A DNA stretch of 40,669 nt from Myxococcales bacterium (lineage in GTDB: Bacteria > Myxococcota_A > UBA9042), in assembly GCA_009692425.1 (NCBI GenBank), contig SHZF01000039.1, positions 1-40,669 on the forward strand. Direction: 5' to 3'. Numbering within the stretch: the first letter of the stretch is position 1; each line of letters opens with the position of its first letter. The position numbers and the translations under genes were made by a program. Of the stretch, positions 1 through 7,349 are shown in pieces. The notes beneath the pieces are model-generated. The model made no database searches. It saw only the letters and a list, made by a program, of their open reading frames with translations, and was not told the DNA's origin.

Positions 1-1
1 G

Positions 2-121
2 GCCAACGGCGTGCACGAGGGTGTGCGGCGGGCCGAGGCTGCGATCCAGCAGATGGATGCCTTCTTGCGCCCCGGCGGCGTGGCGGCGCACACCTGCCAG
101 GGCGCTTGCGACCCGAATTGA
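2..121 (+). CDS. C-terminal tail of an unidentified protein (partial)
   Basis: An open frame enters from the left edge and stops with TGA at 119-121. The 39 visible residues (ANGVHEGVRRAEAAI.. to ..CQGACDPN) look like normal coding sequence for this window: high third-position GC and an amphipathic helix followed by a Cys-containing tail. I do not recognise the family. The gene points the same way as the acyl-CoA dehydrogenase at 474, but a 350-base repeat-bearing gap separates them, so an operon is doubtful. Confidence 0.4.
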   Translation, partial: ANGVHEGVRRAEAAIQQMDAFLRPGGVAAHTCQGACDPN

Positions 122-473
122 GCACCTCGGTGCCGCGCAAGCATGGCGCGAAAGTCAATGGATCAAAACGTCTAATGTTTACAGACGAACGTTCGTTTCC
201 CAGACTCGCACTCGGCCGCGCACCTGAAGGTCGGCGCGGCGCCGCTGGTCGCACCCGACGGGCACTCCTCCCGTGACACCAAATCCCTTGAATTCGGCTC
301 GGTGCTCGCTTGAGCACGACGGCTGCGGCTGTGTTGCTCAGGCTCGAAATCCTCCTACTATTCCTTCACCTTCGCGCCTTGCCTCGCTCGCTGCGTTCGT
401 CGCGAGCCCTCGATCCGATTCGGCAGGCTTTGGTATTACGTCTGTTTCGGCGCATGCCGCCCGTTGAGGCACG
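122..473. other. Intergenic region with repeat element, upstream of gcdH
   Basis: No gene is seen here. The stretch is partly lower in GC (for example 160-200) and could hold the promoter of the downstream dehydrogenase. From 278 to about 445 it is occupied by a repeat element described separately. The gcdH ribosome binding site (GAGG, 464-467) lies just after it. Confidence 0.6.
278..445 (+). repeat. Two-armed interspersed repeat, long form
   Basis: The left arm at 278-302 matches 24 of 25 bases of the reverse complement of 3755-3779. The right arm, about 420-445, is a diverged match to the other half of the same short element at 3741-3780. Between the arms lie about 115 bases, starting with a perfect 6-bp-stem hairpin (GTGCTC, loop GCTT, GAGCAC, 302-317). 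The layout suggests a non-autonomous mobile repeat (MITE- or REP-like), of which the copy at 3741 is a collapsed form. No transposase is encoded. Confidence 0.6.
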
Positions 474-1661
474 ATGTCTACGCCCGCCCTGCCGCTCGAA
501 CTCGACGCACTGATCGGGTGGTCTGACCAGTTGACCGAAGAGGAGCGCGAAGTGCGCGCCACCACCCGGCGCTGGGTCGATGGCCACGCCCAGCCGCACA
601 TCGTCGACGATTTCGAGGCCGGCACGTTCCGGCGCAGTCACGTCAAGGAACTGGCGCAGTTGGGCCTGCTGGGCGCGCCGCTGCCGGCCGAGTACGGTTG
701 CGCGGCCGTGTCGAATGTGGCGTACGGGCTGGCGTGCCTCGAACTGGAGCGGTGCGACTCCGGCCTGCGCTCCTTCGTCAGCGTGCAGACGTCGTTGGCG
801 ATGTACGCGATCTGGCGCTTCGGCTCCGAAGAGCAGCGCCGGCGCTGGCTGCCGAAGATGGCCACGGGCGACGTCGTGGGGTGTTTCGGGCTGACGGAAC
901 CCGACCACGGCTCGAACCCCGCCGGCATGGCGGCCCGCTGCCGCCGCGACGGCGACGGCTGGGTGCTGGGCGGCACGAAGATGTGGATCACGAACGCGCA
1001 GATCGCCGACGTCGCCGTGTTCTGGGCACGCGAGAGTGGGGGCGACGGGCGCATCCTCGGCTTCGTGGTCGAGCGCGGCACCGCCGGGTTTTCGGCCGCC
1101 GACATCCCCCACAAGCTGTCGATGCGGGCGTCGCACACGGGGTCCTTGCACTGCGACGAGGTGCGCGTGCCCGAGGCGGCGCGCTTGCCGGGGGCCGCCG
1201 GTCTTGTCGCGCCGCTCGCTTGCCTGGAAAACGCCCGCTATGGCGTCGCGTTCGGTGTGCTGGGCGCGGGAATGGACTGCTTCGAACGGGCGCGCACCTA
1301 CAGCCGCGACCGCCGCCAGTTCGGTGTGCCGTTGGCGGCCAAGCAACTCGTACAGGCGAAGCTGGCCGACATGGCCGCCGACCTCGTCGAAGGTTCGCTG
1401 CTGGCGCTGCACGCCGGGCGCCTGAAGGACAAGGGGCAGCTCTCCTCGGTGCAGGTCAGCGTGCTCAAACGTCAGAACTGCCGCAAGGCGCTGCGGATCG
1501 CGCGGGAGGCGCGCGGGTTGCTCGGCGCGAACGGCATTGTGGTCGACTACGGCGTCGTGCGGCACATGGTCAACCTGGAGAGCACGTACACCTACGAGGG
1601 CACAGACGAAGTCCACACCCTGGCGATCGGCCGGGCGCTGACCGGTGAGAATGCGTTCTGA
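474..1661 (+). CDS. gcdH: Glutaryl-CoA dehydrogenase
   Basis: A 395-residue flavoprotein of the acyl-CoA dehydrogenase family, full length. Members oxidise and decarboxylate glutaryl-CoA to crotonyl-CoA in lysine and tryptophan breakdown, passing electrons to ETF. The FAD/substrate motif around residues 155-163 (CFGLTEPDHGSNP) is clear. The C-terminal YEGT motif carries the expected catalytic Glu375. The motif RSFVSVQTSL with Arg99 corresponds to the arginine that binds the distal carboxylate in glutaryl-CoA dehydrogenases, which separates this gene from ordinary short-chain acyl-CoA dehydrogenases. The ATG is preceded by GAGG four bases upstream. It stands alone: the next gene is on the other strand. 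I am confident of the subfamily, less so of the physiological role, as no lysine-degradation partners are nearby. Confidence 0.9.
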   Translation: MSTPALPLELDALIGWSDQLTEEEREVRATTRRWVDGHAQPHIVDDFEAGTFRRSHVKELAQLGLLGAPLPAEYGCAAVSNVAYGLACLELERCDSGLRSFVSVQTSLAMYAIWRFGSEEQRRRWLPKMATGDVVGCFGLTEPDHGSNPAGMAARCRRDGDGWVLGGTKMWITNAQIADVAVFWARESGGDGRILGFVVERGTAGFSAADIPHKLSMRASHTGSLHCDEVRVPEAARLPGAAGLVAPLACLENARYGVAFGVLGAGMDCFERARTYSRDRRQFGVPLAAKQLVQAKLADMAADLVEGSLLALHAGRLKDKGQLSSVQVSVLKRQNCRKALRIAREARGLLGANGIVVDYGVVRHMVNLESTYTYEGTDEVHTLAIGRALTGENAF

Positions 1662-1864
1662 ACGCGCCAAGGAGGCGAGGCACAAGCGATGAGAGAGTCT
1701 GTTGTTGATGGCACAGCCTTGCAACTGCTGGCCAGCAAGGCGGGCATCGTCTGCTGGCCGGCAAGGCGGGCTTCGTCGCCTTGGGAGGTCGTGCTCGACG
1801 TGCACCTGAAGGGCGGCTTCTGCCTGGCACGGGGGTGGGCCAAGCCCTTCCGCGCGTGTGTCCG
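1662..1864. other. Convergent intergenic region with a short tandem repeat
   Basis: About 200 bases separate the stops of the converging gcdH and fibrinogen-like genes. A 64-codon plus-strand frame (1689-1883) crosses it and overlaps the end of the minus-strand gene. It has no ribosome binding site or recognisable domain, so I do not call it. The only structure is the 26-base duplication at 1727-1778. No clear rho-independent terminator is visible. Confidence 0.5.
1727..1778. repeat. 26-bp tandem duplication
   Basis: Two adjacent 26-base copies (1727-1752 and 1753-1778) begin GCTGGCC and contain GCAAGGCGGGC. They differ at three positions. They lie between two convergent genes and are probably a simple slippage or duplication product. 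Confidence 0.75.
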
Positions 1865-3610
1865 CTACCGCACGTACAAGTAGCACGTACCGCGCCGATC
1901 GCCGGTCGCCGCACTGCCCCCCCCGATGCCGCTGGTCGAGTTGTCGCCGCAGTACGTCGGCACAATGCCGGGCAGCGTGCCCGTGTTCAGGCCGTTGGCG
2001 TGCATCCAGTGGCCGTCCATCGTGTAGTTCGCGTCGTAGCTCGCACAGCTGGTTGAAGTCGCGCCACACGTCTTGCCGTAGGCCCAGCCGAGCTTGCCGC
2101 ACGAGCCCTTGCCGGGGTTGCCCGACGAGCCACTGACGAAGCTCCAGTCGGCGTCGGGACCGGCCGCGTAGTGGTTCCAGCAGTACTTGTACTTCTGGGT
2201 CGAGTGCTGCTTGACGTAGTTCATGTGCTTCTTCTCGCCGGCGTTGGTCAGGGCAACGATGCGGTCGCGCGACAGGTGGCCGACGTTGAAGACATTGTCG
2301 TCATCGGTCGCGATCAGGTAGCCCAGGTTGATGTCGCCATCGGTGCGCCAGTTGATTCCGCCGATGGTCGCGCCCGTGTTGTTGGCGTTGAACTTGCCGA
2401 CCATGGCCCAGCCGCCGCCCTCGAGCGTCATGTCGCACACCACCTGAAACGGCTCGCCACCGCCCGCGCCATCGGGGTCGAGCCAGTAGGCCGCGGTCTT
2501 CAACGTGGGGTTCGCCTGCAACAGGGACTGGCAGGTCTTGCCGGCGACCTCCTTCGACTCCCCGGGCCCCGCGCACTTGCCGTCGACGCATGAGGCGCCG
2601 TTCGAGCACGCCGAGCCCGTGGCGCCCTTGCAGTTGCCGTCGCCGCAGTCATCAGCGATGGGCTGGCCGCACGCGACGGTCGATGCAGGAGGGCACTTCT
2701 CCGAGCAGATGGCCATGCGCTGCCAGACGGTGCCGTCACAGAAGTACAAACGCTTCTTGGCCTGGCCGACGGCGACGCGCCCCAAGCCATTGCCGTCGCA
2801 CGCCACGGCCTCCAGGTCGAGCACCTCGATCTTGCCGCCCGCGATCGTCGAGTTGCCCAGCGCCAGCTTGCCATCGACGGCGAGTTCGCCCTTGACCTTG
2901 CCGCCAGCCGTCGAGACGAAGCCGTTGGCAACGCTGGAGTCGAGGTGCTTGAGGCCGACGCAGCCGGTGCACTTCAGTTCCTCGGCGCTCGCCGCGCTGT
3001 CGGCCTGCTTGGCGGCGTTGGCAAACTTCGCGTTCGTGGCTTCTTTCGCGCTGTCGGCCTGTTTGGCGGTGTCGGCGGCCAGGGCGTGGTCGGCTTCGAG
3101 TGCGTTGCCACCCTTACTGGCCGAACCCGCGTAGGTGAAGCCTACCTTGGCCGCGGTCACCGCGCCGCTGCCCAACTGTTGTGTGCCCACGCAGCCCGAA
3201 CACTCGAGGCTCGCGGCGGCCTGGGCGAAGTAGGCGCGCGGCACGTCCTGCAGTTGGTGGCGGGGCAGTTCGGGGTCGGAACCCACCTGGACGCCGAGCC
3301 AAAGCGGCTTGCCAGTCGTCAACAGGCTGTCGGGCAACGGCTTGCCGACCGACGCGCCGAGCGCGATATGAAAGAAGCCGCTGTGGACATCGACGTTCGT
3401 CACCGCGTCGTCCCACACGAACAGGGCGCCGTCCTTGGTGTCGTACAGCTTCAGCAGCACGACGTACGCGCCGTCGGCGACAGGCCCGCCCGCGGAGGCG
3501 CGCAACACGCCGGACAAGGGCACCGTTGCCGCGAGCGCTGGCGTGGCGGCTCCGAACAGGAGTGCAGCAGCGACGAGGGGCGCAACAGGCGACAAGCTGC
3601 GATTCGACAT
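1865..3610 (-). CDS. Secreted surface protein with fibrinogen-like C-terminal domain
   Basis: A 581-residue exported protein. The ATG at 3610 is preferred because it has an AAGG ribosome binding site and opens a clean signal peptide ending at ALAA; a longer frame from 3637 is possible. After the signal comes a module of about 140 residues (GVL..GPVADG.., LWLGVQVGSDPELPR) ending in CSGCVG. An Ala/Lys-rich helical stretch (AKQADSAKEATNAK) and a second CTGCVG follow. After a short Cys-rich linker, the last 185 residues or so resemble a fibrinogen C-terminal domain: KTCQSLL, then AYWLDPDG, then VVCDMTLEGGGW, ending CYLYVR. Fibrinogen-related domains bind sugars or proteins in animals, so adhesion is a guess here. 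The N-terminal module recurs in the protein at 12162-14144. Confidence 0.8.
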   Translation of the reverse strand: MSNRSLSPVAPLVAAALLFGAATPALAATVPLSGVLRASAGGPVADGAYVVLLKLYDTKDGALFVWDDAVTNVDVHSGFFHIALGASVGKPLPDSLLTTGKPLWLGVQVGSDPELPRHQLQDVPRAYFAQAAASLECSGCVGTQQLGSGAVTAAKVGFTYAGSASKGGNALEADHALAADTAKQADSAKEATNAKFANAAKQADSAASAEELKCTGCVGLKHLDSSVANGFVSTAGGKVKGELAVDGKLALGNSTIAGGKIEVLDLEAVACDGNGLGRVAVGQAKKRLYFCDGTVWQRMAICSEKCPPASTVACGQPIADDCGDGNCKGATGSACSNGASCVDGKCAGPGESKEVAGKTCQSLLQANPTLKTAAYWLDPDGAGGGEPFQVVCDMTLEGGGWAMVGKFNANNTGATIGGINWRTDGDINLGYLIATDDDNVFNVGHLSRDRIVALTNAGEKKHMNYVKQHSTQKYKYCWNHYAAGPDADWSFVSGSSGNPGKGSCGKLGWAYGKTCGATSTSCASYDANYTMDGHWMHANGLNTGTLPGIVPTYCGDNSTSGIGGGSAATGDRRGTCYLYVR

Positions 3611-3740
3611 GGAGAACCTTCCGGTGTGCGAGGGCAATCAAGGACGTGCACGAGGCACGGGGCACGGTACGCCGATGGCCAGGGCGTCGCAAGTTCGGCC
3701 GCCGTCGACCGGTCTGGGTGTGCTGGCAGGCACGCAGGTC

Positions 3741-3780
3741 ATCCCAAAGCCCGCCGAACCGAATTCAAGGGATTTGGTAG
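3741..3780 (-). repeat. Two-armed interspersed repeat, short form
   Basis: This 40-base element reads on the minus strand as ACCAAATCCCTTGAATTCGG followed by TTCGGCGGGCTTTGG. The first part is identical over 20 bases to the left arm of the element at 278, and the second part resembles its right arm. It overlaps the 3' end of the esterase gene and supplies its last codons (YQIP) and stop. Confidence 0.65.
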
Positions 3781-4442
3781 CAGGTCGGCAGCGCAAATCG
3801 GGCCGCAACGGCGCGCTCGAGCACGCCGAAGCTCGCCTTCTGCCCGTGGTCGTCGTCGATCTCGACCAGTTCGACGTGCGCGCGCGCCGCGGCGTATGTC
3901 CGCGAGCCGTCGATCGGCACGGTTTCGTCGCGGGTGCCATGCACGATGGTCGTCGGGCAGCGTGGCTCCGGCACCGCCGGGTAGCGCAGCGAGTCTGCGC
4001 AGAACTGCCACCACACCGGCGTCGGCGTGTCGTTCACGTCGGGGAAGGGCAGCCATCCGGTCTCCCGCCACTGTGCCATGCGCTCCGGACCCAGCAGGGC
4101 AGGCCAGCGCTGCGCCAGTTCAAACCCCGGGCACAGCATGACGAGGGCCGCCACTTCGTCGGCGTGGATCTGGGCCCAGTAGCCGGCGAGGTAGCCGCCC
4201 ATCGACGAACCCATCACGTGCCAAGGACGGCCGTCGCGGTGCGGGGCCACGGCGTCTTCGATGGCCCGGAGCGCGCCCGTGAACGTCAGGTGGCCGAAGT
4301 CGGGCTGGTTCAAGTCGGGCACGACGAGGTCGAGGCCGCGGGCCGCGAACCAGGCGCGAAAGTGGCGGGCCTTGGTCGAGGCCGGGCCGGAGCTGAAGCC
4401 GTGGAGGTAGAGGTGGTGGGCGGCGGGCGCAGACGTGGGCAC
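3765..4442 (-). CDS. YqiA-like alpha/beta-hydrolase esterase
   Basis: A 225-residue cytoplasmic alpha/beta hydrolase resembling the YqiA/UPF0227 esterases. These hydrolyse short acyl esters; the natural substrate is unknown. The oxyanion motif LYLHGFSSGP (11-20), the nucleophile elbow GSSMGG with Ser80, the acid in HGTRDE and His199 in DDDHGQ are all present. The GTG at 4442 is chosen because AGGAG lies eight bases upstream and the protein then begins directly before the first beta strand; a longer frame from 4544 would add an unlikely Arg/Trp-rich extension. The final residues and the stop come from an interspersed repeat, so the native C-terminus may have been altered. The gene upstream (4575-5030) is on the same strand, 132 bases away. 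Confidence 0.8.
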   Translation of the reverse strand: MPTSAPAAHHLYLHGFSSGPASTKARHFRAWFAARGLDLVVPDLNQPDFGHLTFTGALRAIEDAVAPHRDGRPWHVMGSSMGGYLAGYWAQIHADEVAALVMLCPGFELAQRWPALLGPERMAQWRETGWLPFPDVNDTPTPVWWQFCADSLRYPAVPEPRCPTTIVHGTRDETVPIDGSRTYAAARAHVELVEIDDDHGQKASFGVLERAVAARFALPTCYQIP

Positions 4443-4574
4443 GGCGATGGCTCCTGAAGCCGGCAGGCTATTCGATCCCGTCGTCGCGTGAAATCGGCGC
4501 GTCCAAGTCCACCGACTCGCCCAGCGCCGCTGCACTGGCTGCACCCGCGCGACGCGCTGGAATTGGTCGCGTCG

Positions 4575-5030
4575 CTAGCCCAGTCCCGCCATCCTCTCGA
4601 TGCTCGCCCGCTTGCGCTCGTAGTGTGCGCCCAACCCCAGTGCCCCGGCCTGCTCGCACAACTGGACCGCTTCGACATAGCGGCCCGCTTCGACCGCCGC
4701 GGCGATGCCCGACTCGAACGCCCGCATCGACGGCAACCACTCGCGCGCCGCCCGCTCGGCGTCCTCCTGGGCCGCCGGCAGGTACAAGATGGCGAGCGCG
4801 ACGGCGTCGAGGCACGCGGCGCTGTCATCGAGTTGGCCACACGCCTCGGCGAGCAGGTCGTAGGCAAAGAACTTCACGGCGTTGGGCATTGACTTCGATT
4901 GGCTGAGCGCGTTCTCAAGGTAGCGCCGCGCGTGTTTGGGGCCGTTGTAACTGGCCTCGCGGTGGCCGGCGAGCAGGTCGTCGAGCACGTCGCTGGAGCG
5001 TTTGGTGCTGGGGTCGGAGCGGCGTGACAT
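4575..5030 (-). CDS. Small helical protein, TPR-like, unknown function
   Basis: 151 residues starting MSRRSDPSTKR. I do not recognise a named family. The sequence is almost entirely amphipathic helix, with paired Ala-rich helices (LAEACGQLDDSAACLDAVALA, then AAVEAGRYVEAVQLCEQAGAL) of the kind seen in tetratricopeptide repeats, suggesting a protein-binding role. No signal peptide or membrane segment is seen. The start is uncertain: no good ribosome binding site precedes 5030, and the frame stays open to 5102. The extra residues there overlap the degraded BNR lipoprotein and look non-native. It may be co-transcribed with the esterase downstream. Confidence 0.6.
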   Translation of the reverse strand: MSRRSDPSTKRSSDVLDDLLAGHREASYNGPKHARRYLENALSQSKSMPNAVKFFAYDLLAEACGQLDDSAACLDAVALAILYLPAAQEDAERAAREWLPSMRAFESGIAAAVEAGRYVEAVQLCEQAGALGLGAHYERKRASIERMAGLG

Positions 5031-5519
5031 CGGGGCCGGGGCCGTCGGGGGACGGGGGAGCGCCACAGCATGCCAACTCGGCTGCAGAGGGCAATCCGCC
5101 ACGCGGCGTGCCGCCGTCCGTCGATTCGGCCACCCGCAGCTTGGCGCCCAGCAGGCGCAGCTTCCATCGCGTGGCTGTTGGCGCGTAGACCAACGACGAG
5201 TCGTACGCCGGGCACGGCAGGGTCTTGAACGTGTCGCCGCCGTCGATGCTGCGCTTGCAGCCGAGGTTGTCGCCGAAAAGGTAGACTTGGGTCCAATCCG
5301 ACGCGCTCGTGGCCATCACCACGTTCCACGACGACACCCCATTTTCATTGGGTTTCGCGGATGCCATGCCATCGTGGGAAACGAGCACCCGCGCGCCATG
5401 TCGGCCTCGGCGCGCGCCGCATCCGCCGTTGCATCGCTGGCGGTCGCCTCATCGGCCGGGGCCGCGTCCTCGCTGCACGCCACCGCTGCCGCACAGGCTG
5501 CCCACGCCCACCGAAGAAA
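5031..5519 (-). pseudogene. Frameshifted BNR/Asp-box lipoprotein remnant
   Basis: Two minus-strand frames carry pieces of one protein. From 5519 down, one frame reads a lipoprotein-like leader (AACAAAVAC, lipobox Cys at 5475-5477) followed by an Ala/Asp/Glu linker (SEDAAPADEATASDATADAA), typical of this genome's lipoproteins, but it has no proper start codon. From about 5450 down, a second frame, shifted by one or two bases, reads a beta-propeller-like segment with an Asp-box (KRSIDGGDTFK) and a second partial one (AESTDGGT), then fades out near 5040. A functional product would need at least one frameshift and would still be far shorter than a complete propeller. I call it a degraded gene; sequencing error could also explain the shift. 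Confidence 0.5.
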
Positions 5520-5685
5520 TCATCGAAGTCGTGCGCACGATGCCCTCCCGCCGCAAACCCATGCCGGGTGATACCGGCGCAGCGCAATCCCACAAGCCGC
5601 GTCGGCCTGCGCGTGCTGGTCGAGCAGATGGGCCGCCCGTGCCCTGCTTTTCGCATTGCTCAACCCGCCCACCTCGTCCATTATC

Positions 5686-5760
5686 GCCATCCCGCCGCCC
5701 CGCCGCCCCACCGCCCCACCGCCCCGCCATCCCGCCGCCCCGCCGCCCCGGCCCCCGGGC
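5686..5760. repeat. C-rich low-complexity tract with 40-bp periodicity
   Basis: The plus strand is almost pure CCG/CCCC runs. A 24-base unit starting GCCATCCCGCCG occurs at 5686 and again at 5726, giving a period of 40. The minus strand therefore has closely spaced G4 runs and could form G-quadruplexes. It lies about 40 bases upstream of the start of the outer-membrane-type protein. Confidence 0.7.
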
Positions 5761-5798
5761 GCCTCCCATGCAGCGGCCCGCGCCCGAGGTTCCGCGCC

Positions 5799-7349
5799 AT
5801 GCGACAGCCACCCCACCGGCCCCGACCCAAGCCCCACCTCCCGCTCGCGGCCAGCGTGCTGCTGCTGTTTGCCGTCACCGCCCACGCCGAGCCGCCGCGC
5901 CCCGCCAGCACGGGCGTGCGTGCCGCCGGGCGTGCGAGTGCGGCGCAGACCAGCCGGTTCCGCGTGGACCCCGCCGGTTTCCGCTCGCCCGACGCCGTGG
6001 AGACATCGACGCGCGCCACCCTGCGCTTCGAAGCCGACAGCGGCGACAGTTGGGGCCCACTCCGGCTGCAAGGGCGCGTCAGCGGTGACTTTGGCGCGGG
6101 CGTCGCCGATGGAGTTCCCCAGGCCGCCGGCGACAAGCTGCCTGGCTCGCGCAAAGCAGCGTCGGTGCCGCTCGAATCGTGGGCCGAGGCGTCGGTGGCG
6201 GGCATCGCCGGCTTGCGCAGTGGCCTGATGGTGGCGCAGTGGGGCCTCGGCCTCGTCGCCAACGACGGCATGCACGCATTCGATGCGCGCAACGGCGACT
6301 GGTTCGTCCAGGCCGAAACCGGCGACCGCGTGCTGCGGACCGCCCTGTGGACGTCGCCCTGGCGCAACACCGATTCGCCGTTGCGGGGCGTGCTCGCGTC
6401 GTTCGCGGTCGACAAGGTGGTCGACGACGACGTGGCACGTGCAGTCTCGGGCGACTCGGCCAACCAACTCGTCGGTGCGCTGCGGATGCACTTCTCCAAG
6501 GAACAATGGGCCGGCGTCTACTGGGTCTACCGCGACCAGCAGACCGAGACCGGCAAGTTCTTGACCGCAAACGTCGTCGATCTCACCGCCGACTTCGACC
6601 TGCGCACGGACGGCAAGGGGCTGCACCTGCAAGCCGAAGGTGCGCTGATCCGGGGCCGCACGAGCCTGGCGCCGCAGCCCGACCACCCCGAACACGACGT
6701 GAAGCAAGCCGCATTCGTGGCGCGCGGGCGCTACGACTTCGGCAGCGCGGCGAATCCCGATCGCCCCAGCGTGCGCCTCGAAGCCGACATCGGCTGGCTG
6801 TCCGGCGACGCGAACATGGACGACGTGGCGCTGACGGCGTTCAAGGCCGACGTGAACTTCCAGCAGGGCCTCGTGCTTTTCCCGCGCGTGCTCGGCTGGC
6901 AGACGGGCCGGGCGCGGCTGACGGCTTCGAACCCGCGTGTGCTCGGCCAGGCGCCCCAAGACCTCGACCGGCTGGCGACGGCGGGCGCGGTGACCAGCGC
7001 CATTACCGTGTTCCCCAAGGTCGGCTGGATGCCGTGCTCTGGCTTCGAACTGTACGGCGGCACCCTTTTCGCATTCGCGCCGTCTCCTCCGCTCGACCCC
7101 TACCACACCCGGATTGCGGGCGGCGGCGAGCCCCGTACGCTGCTCGGCAAGGCGCCCGGCGGCGTGCTGCTGGGGATGGAATTCGACGTCGGCGTGCGCA
7201 TCGGCCATGACCTTGCGCTCGGCCGCATCGAGGTGGGCGCCGAAGGGGGCCTGCTGGTGCCCGGTGGCGCGCTGGCGGACCTCGGCGACGACGGCCCCAT
7301 CCATGCCGGGCGCGTCACCCTGCAGTACGTGCCTTGGAGGAAGCCATGA
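5799..7349 (+). CDS. Exported beta-barrel-like outer-membrane protein
   Basis: 516 residues. The ATG at 5799 follows GAGG by nine bases and opens a signal peptide (LAASVLLLFAVTAHA, cleavage before EPP). The mature part shows alternating hydrophobic/polar strands separated by short Asp/Gly turns (ATLRFEADSGDSWGPLRLQG, SWAEASVAGIAGLRSGLMVA, RIEVGAEGGLLVPGG). It ends VTLQYVPWRKP, with strand-like character near the end. This fits a 14-18-stranded outer-membrane barrel, perhaps a porin or exporter, but I cannot name the family. Its stop overlaps the start of the following lipoprotein (ATGA), so the two are translationally coupled. The barrel may serve in export or uptake related to the lipase-like lipoprotein. 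Confidence 0.7.
   Translation: MRQPPHRPRPKPHLPLAASVLLLFAVTAHAEPPRPASTGVRAAGRASAAQTSRFRVDPAGFRSPDAVETSTRATLRFEADSGDSWGPLRLQGRVSGDFGAGVADGVPQAAGDKLPGSRKAASVPLESWAEASVAGIAGLRSGLMVAQWGLGLVANDGMHAFDARNGDWFVQAETGDRVLRTALWTSPWRNTDSPLRGVLASFAVDKVVDDDVARAVSGDSANQLVGALRMHFSKEQWAGVYWVYRDQQTETGKFLTANVVDLTADFDLRTDGKGLHLQAEGALIRGRTSLAPQPDHPEHDVKQAAFVARGRYDFGSAANPDRPSVRLEADIGWLSGDANMDDVALTAFKADVNFQQGLVLFPRVLGWQTGRARLTASNPRVLGQAPQDLDRLATAGAVTSAITVFPKVGWMPCSGFELYGGTLFAFAPSPPLDPYHTRIAGGGEPRTLLGKAPGGVLLGMEFDVGVRIGHDLALGRIEVGAEGGLLVPGGALADLGDDGPIHAGRVTLQYVPWRKP

Noticed and set aside
1689-1883. A 64-codon plus-strand frame between convergent genes
   Set aside because: It contains the 26-base duplication, overlaps the stop of a well-supported gene and shows no domain or ribosome binding site.
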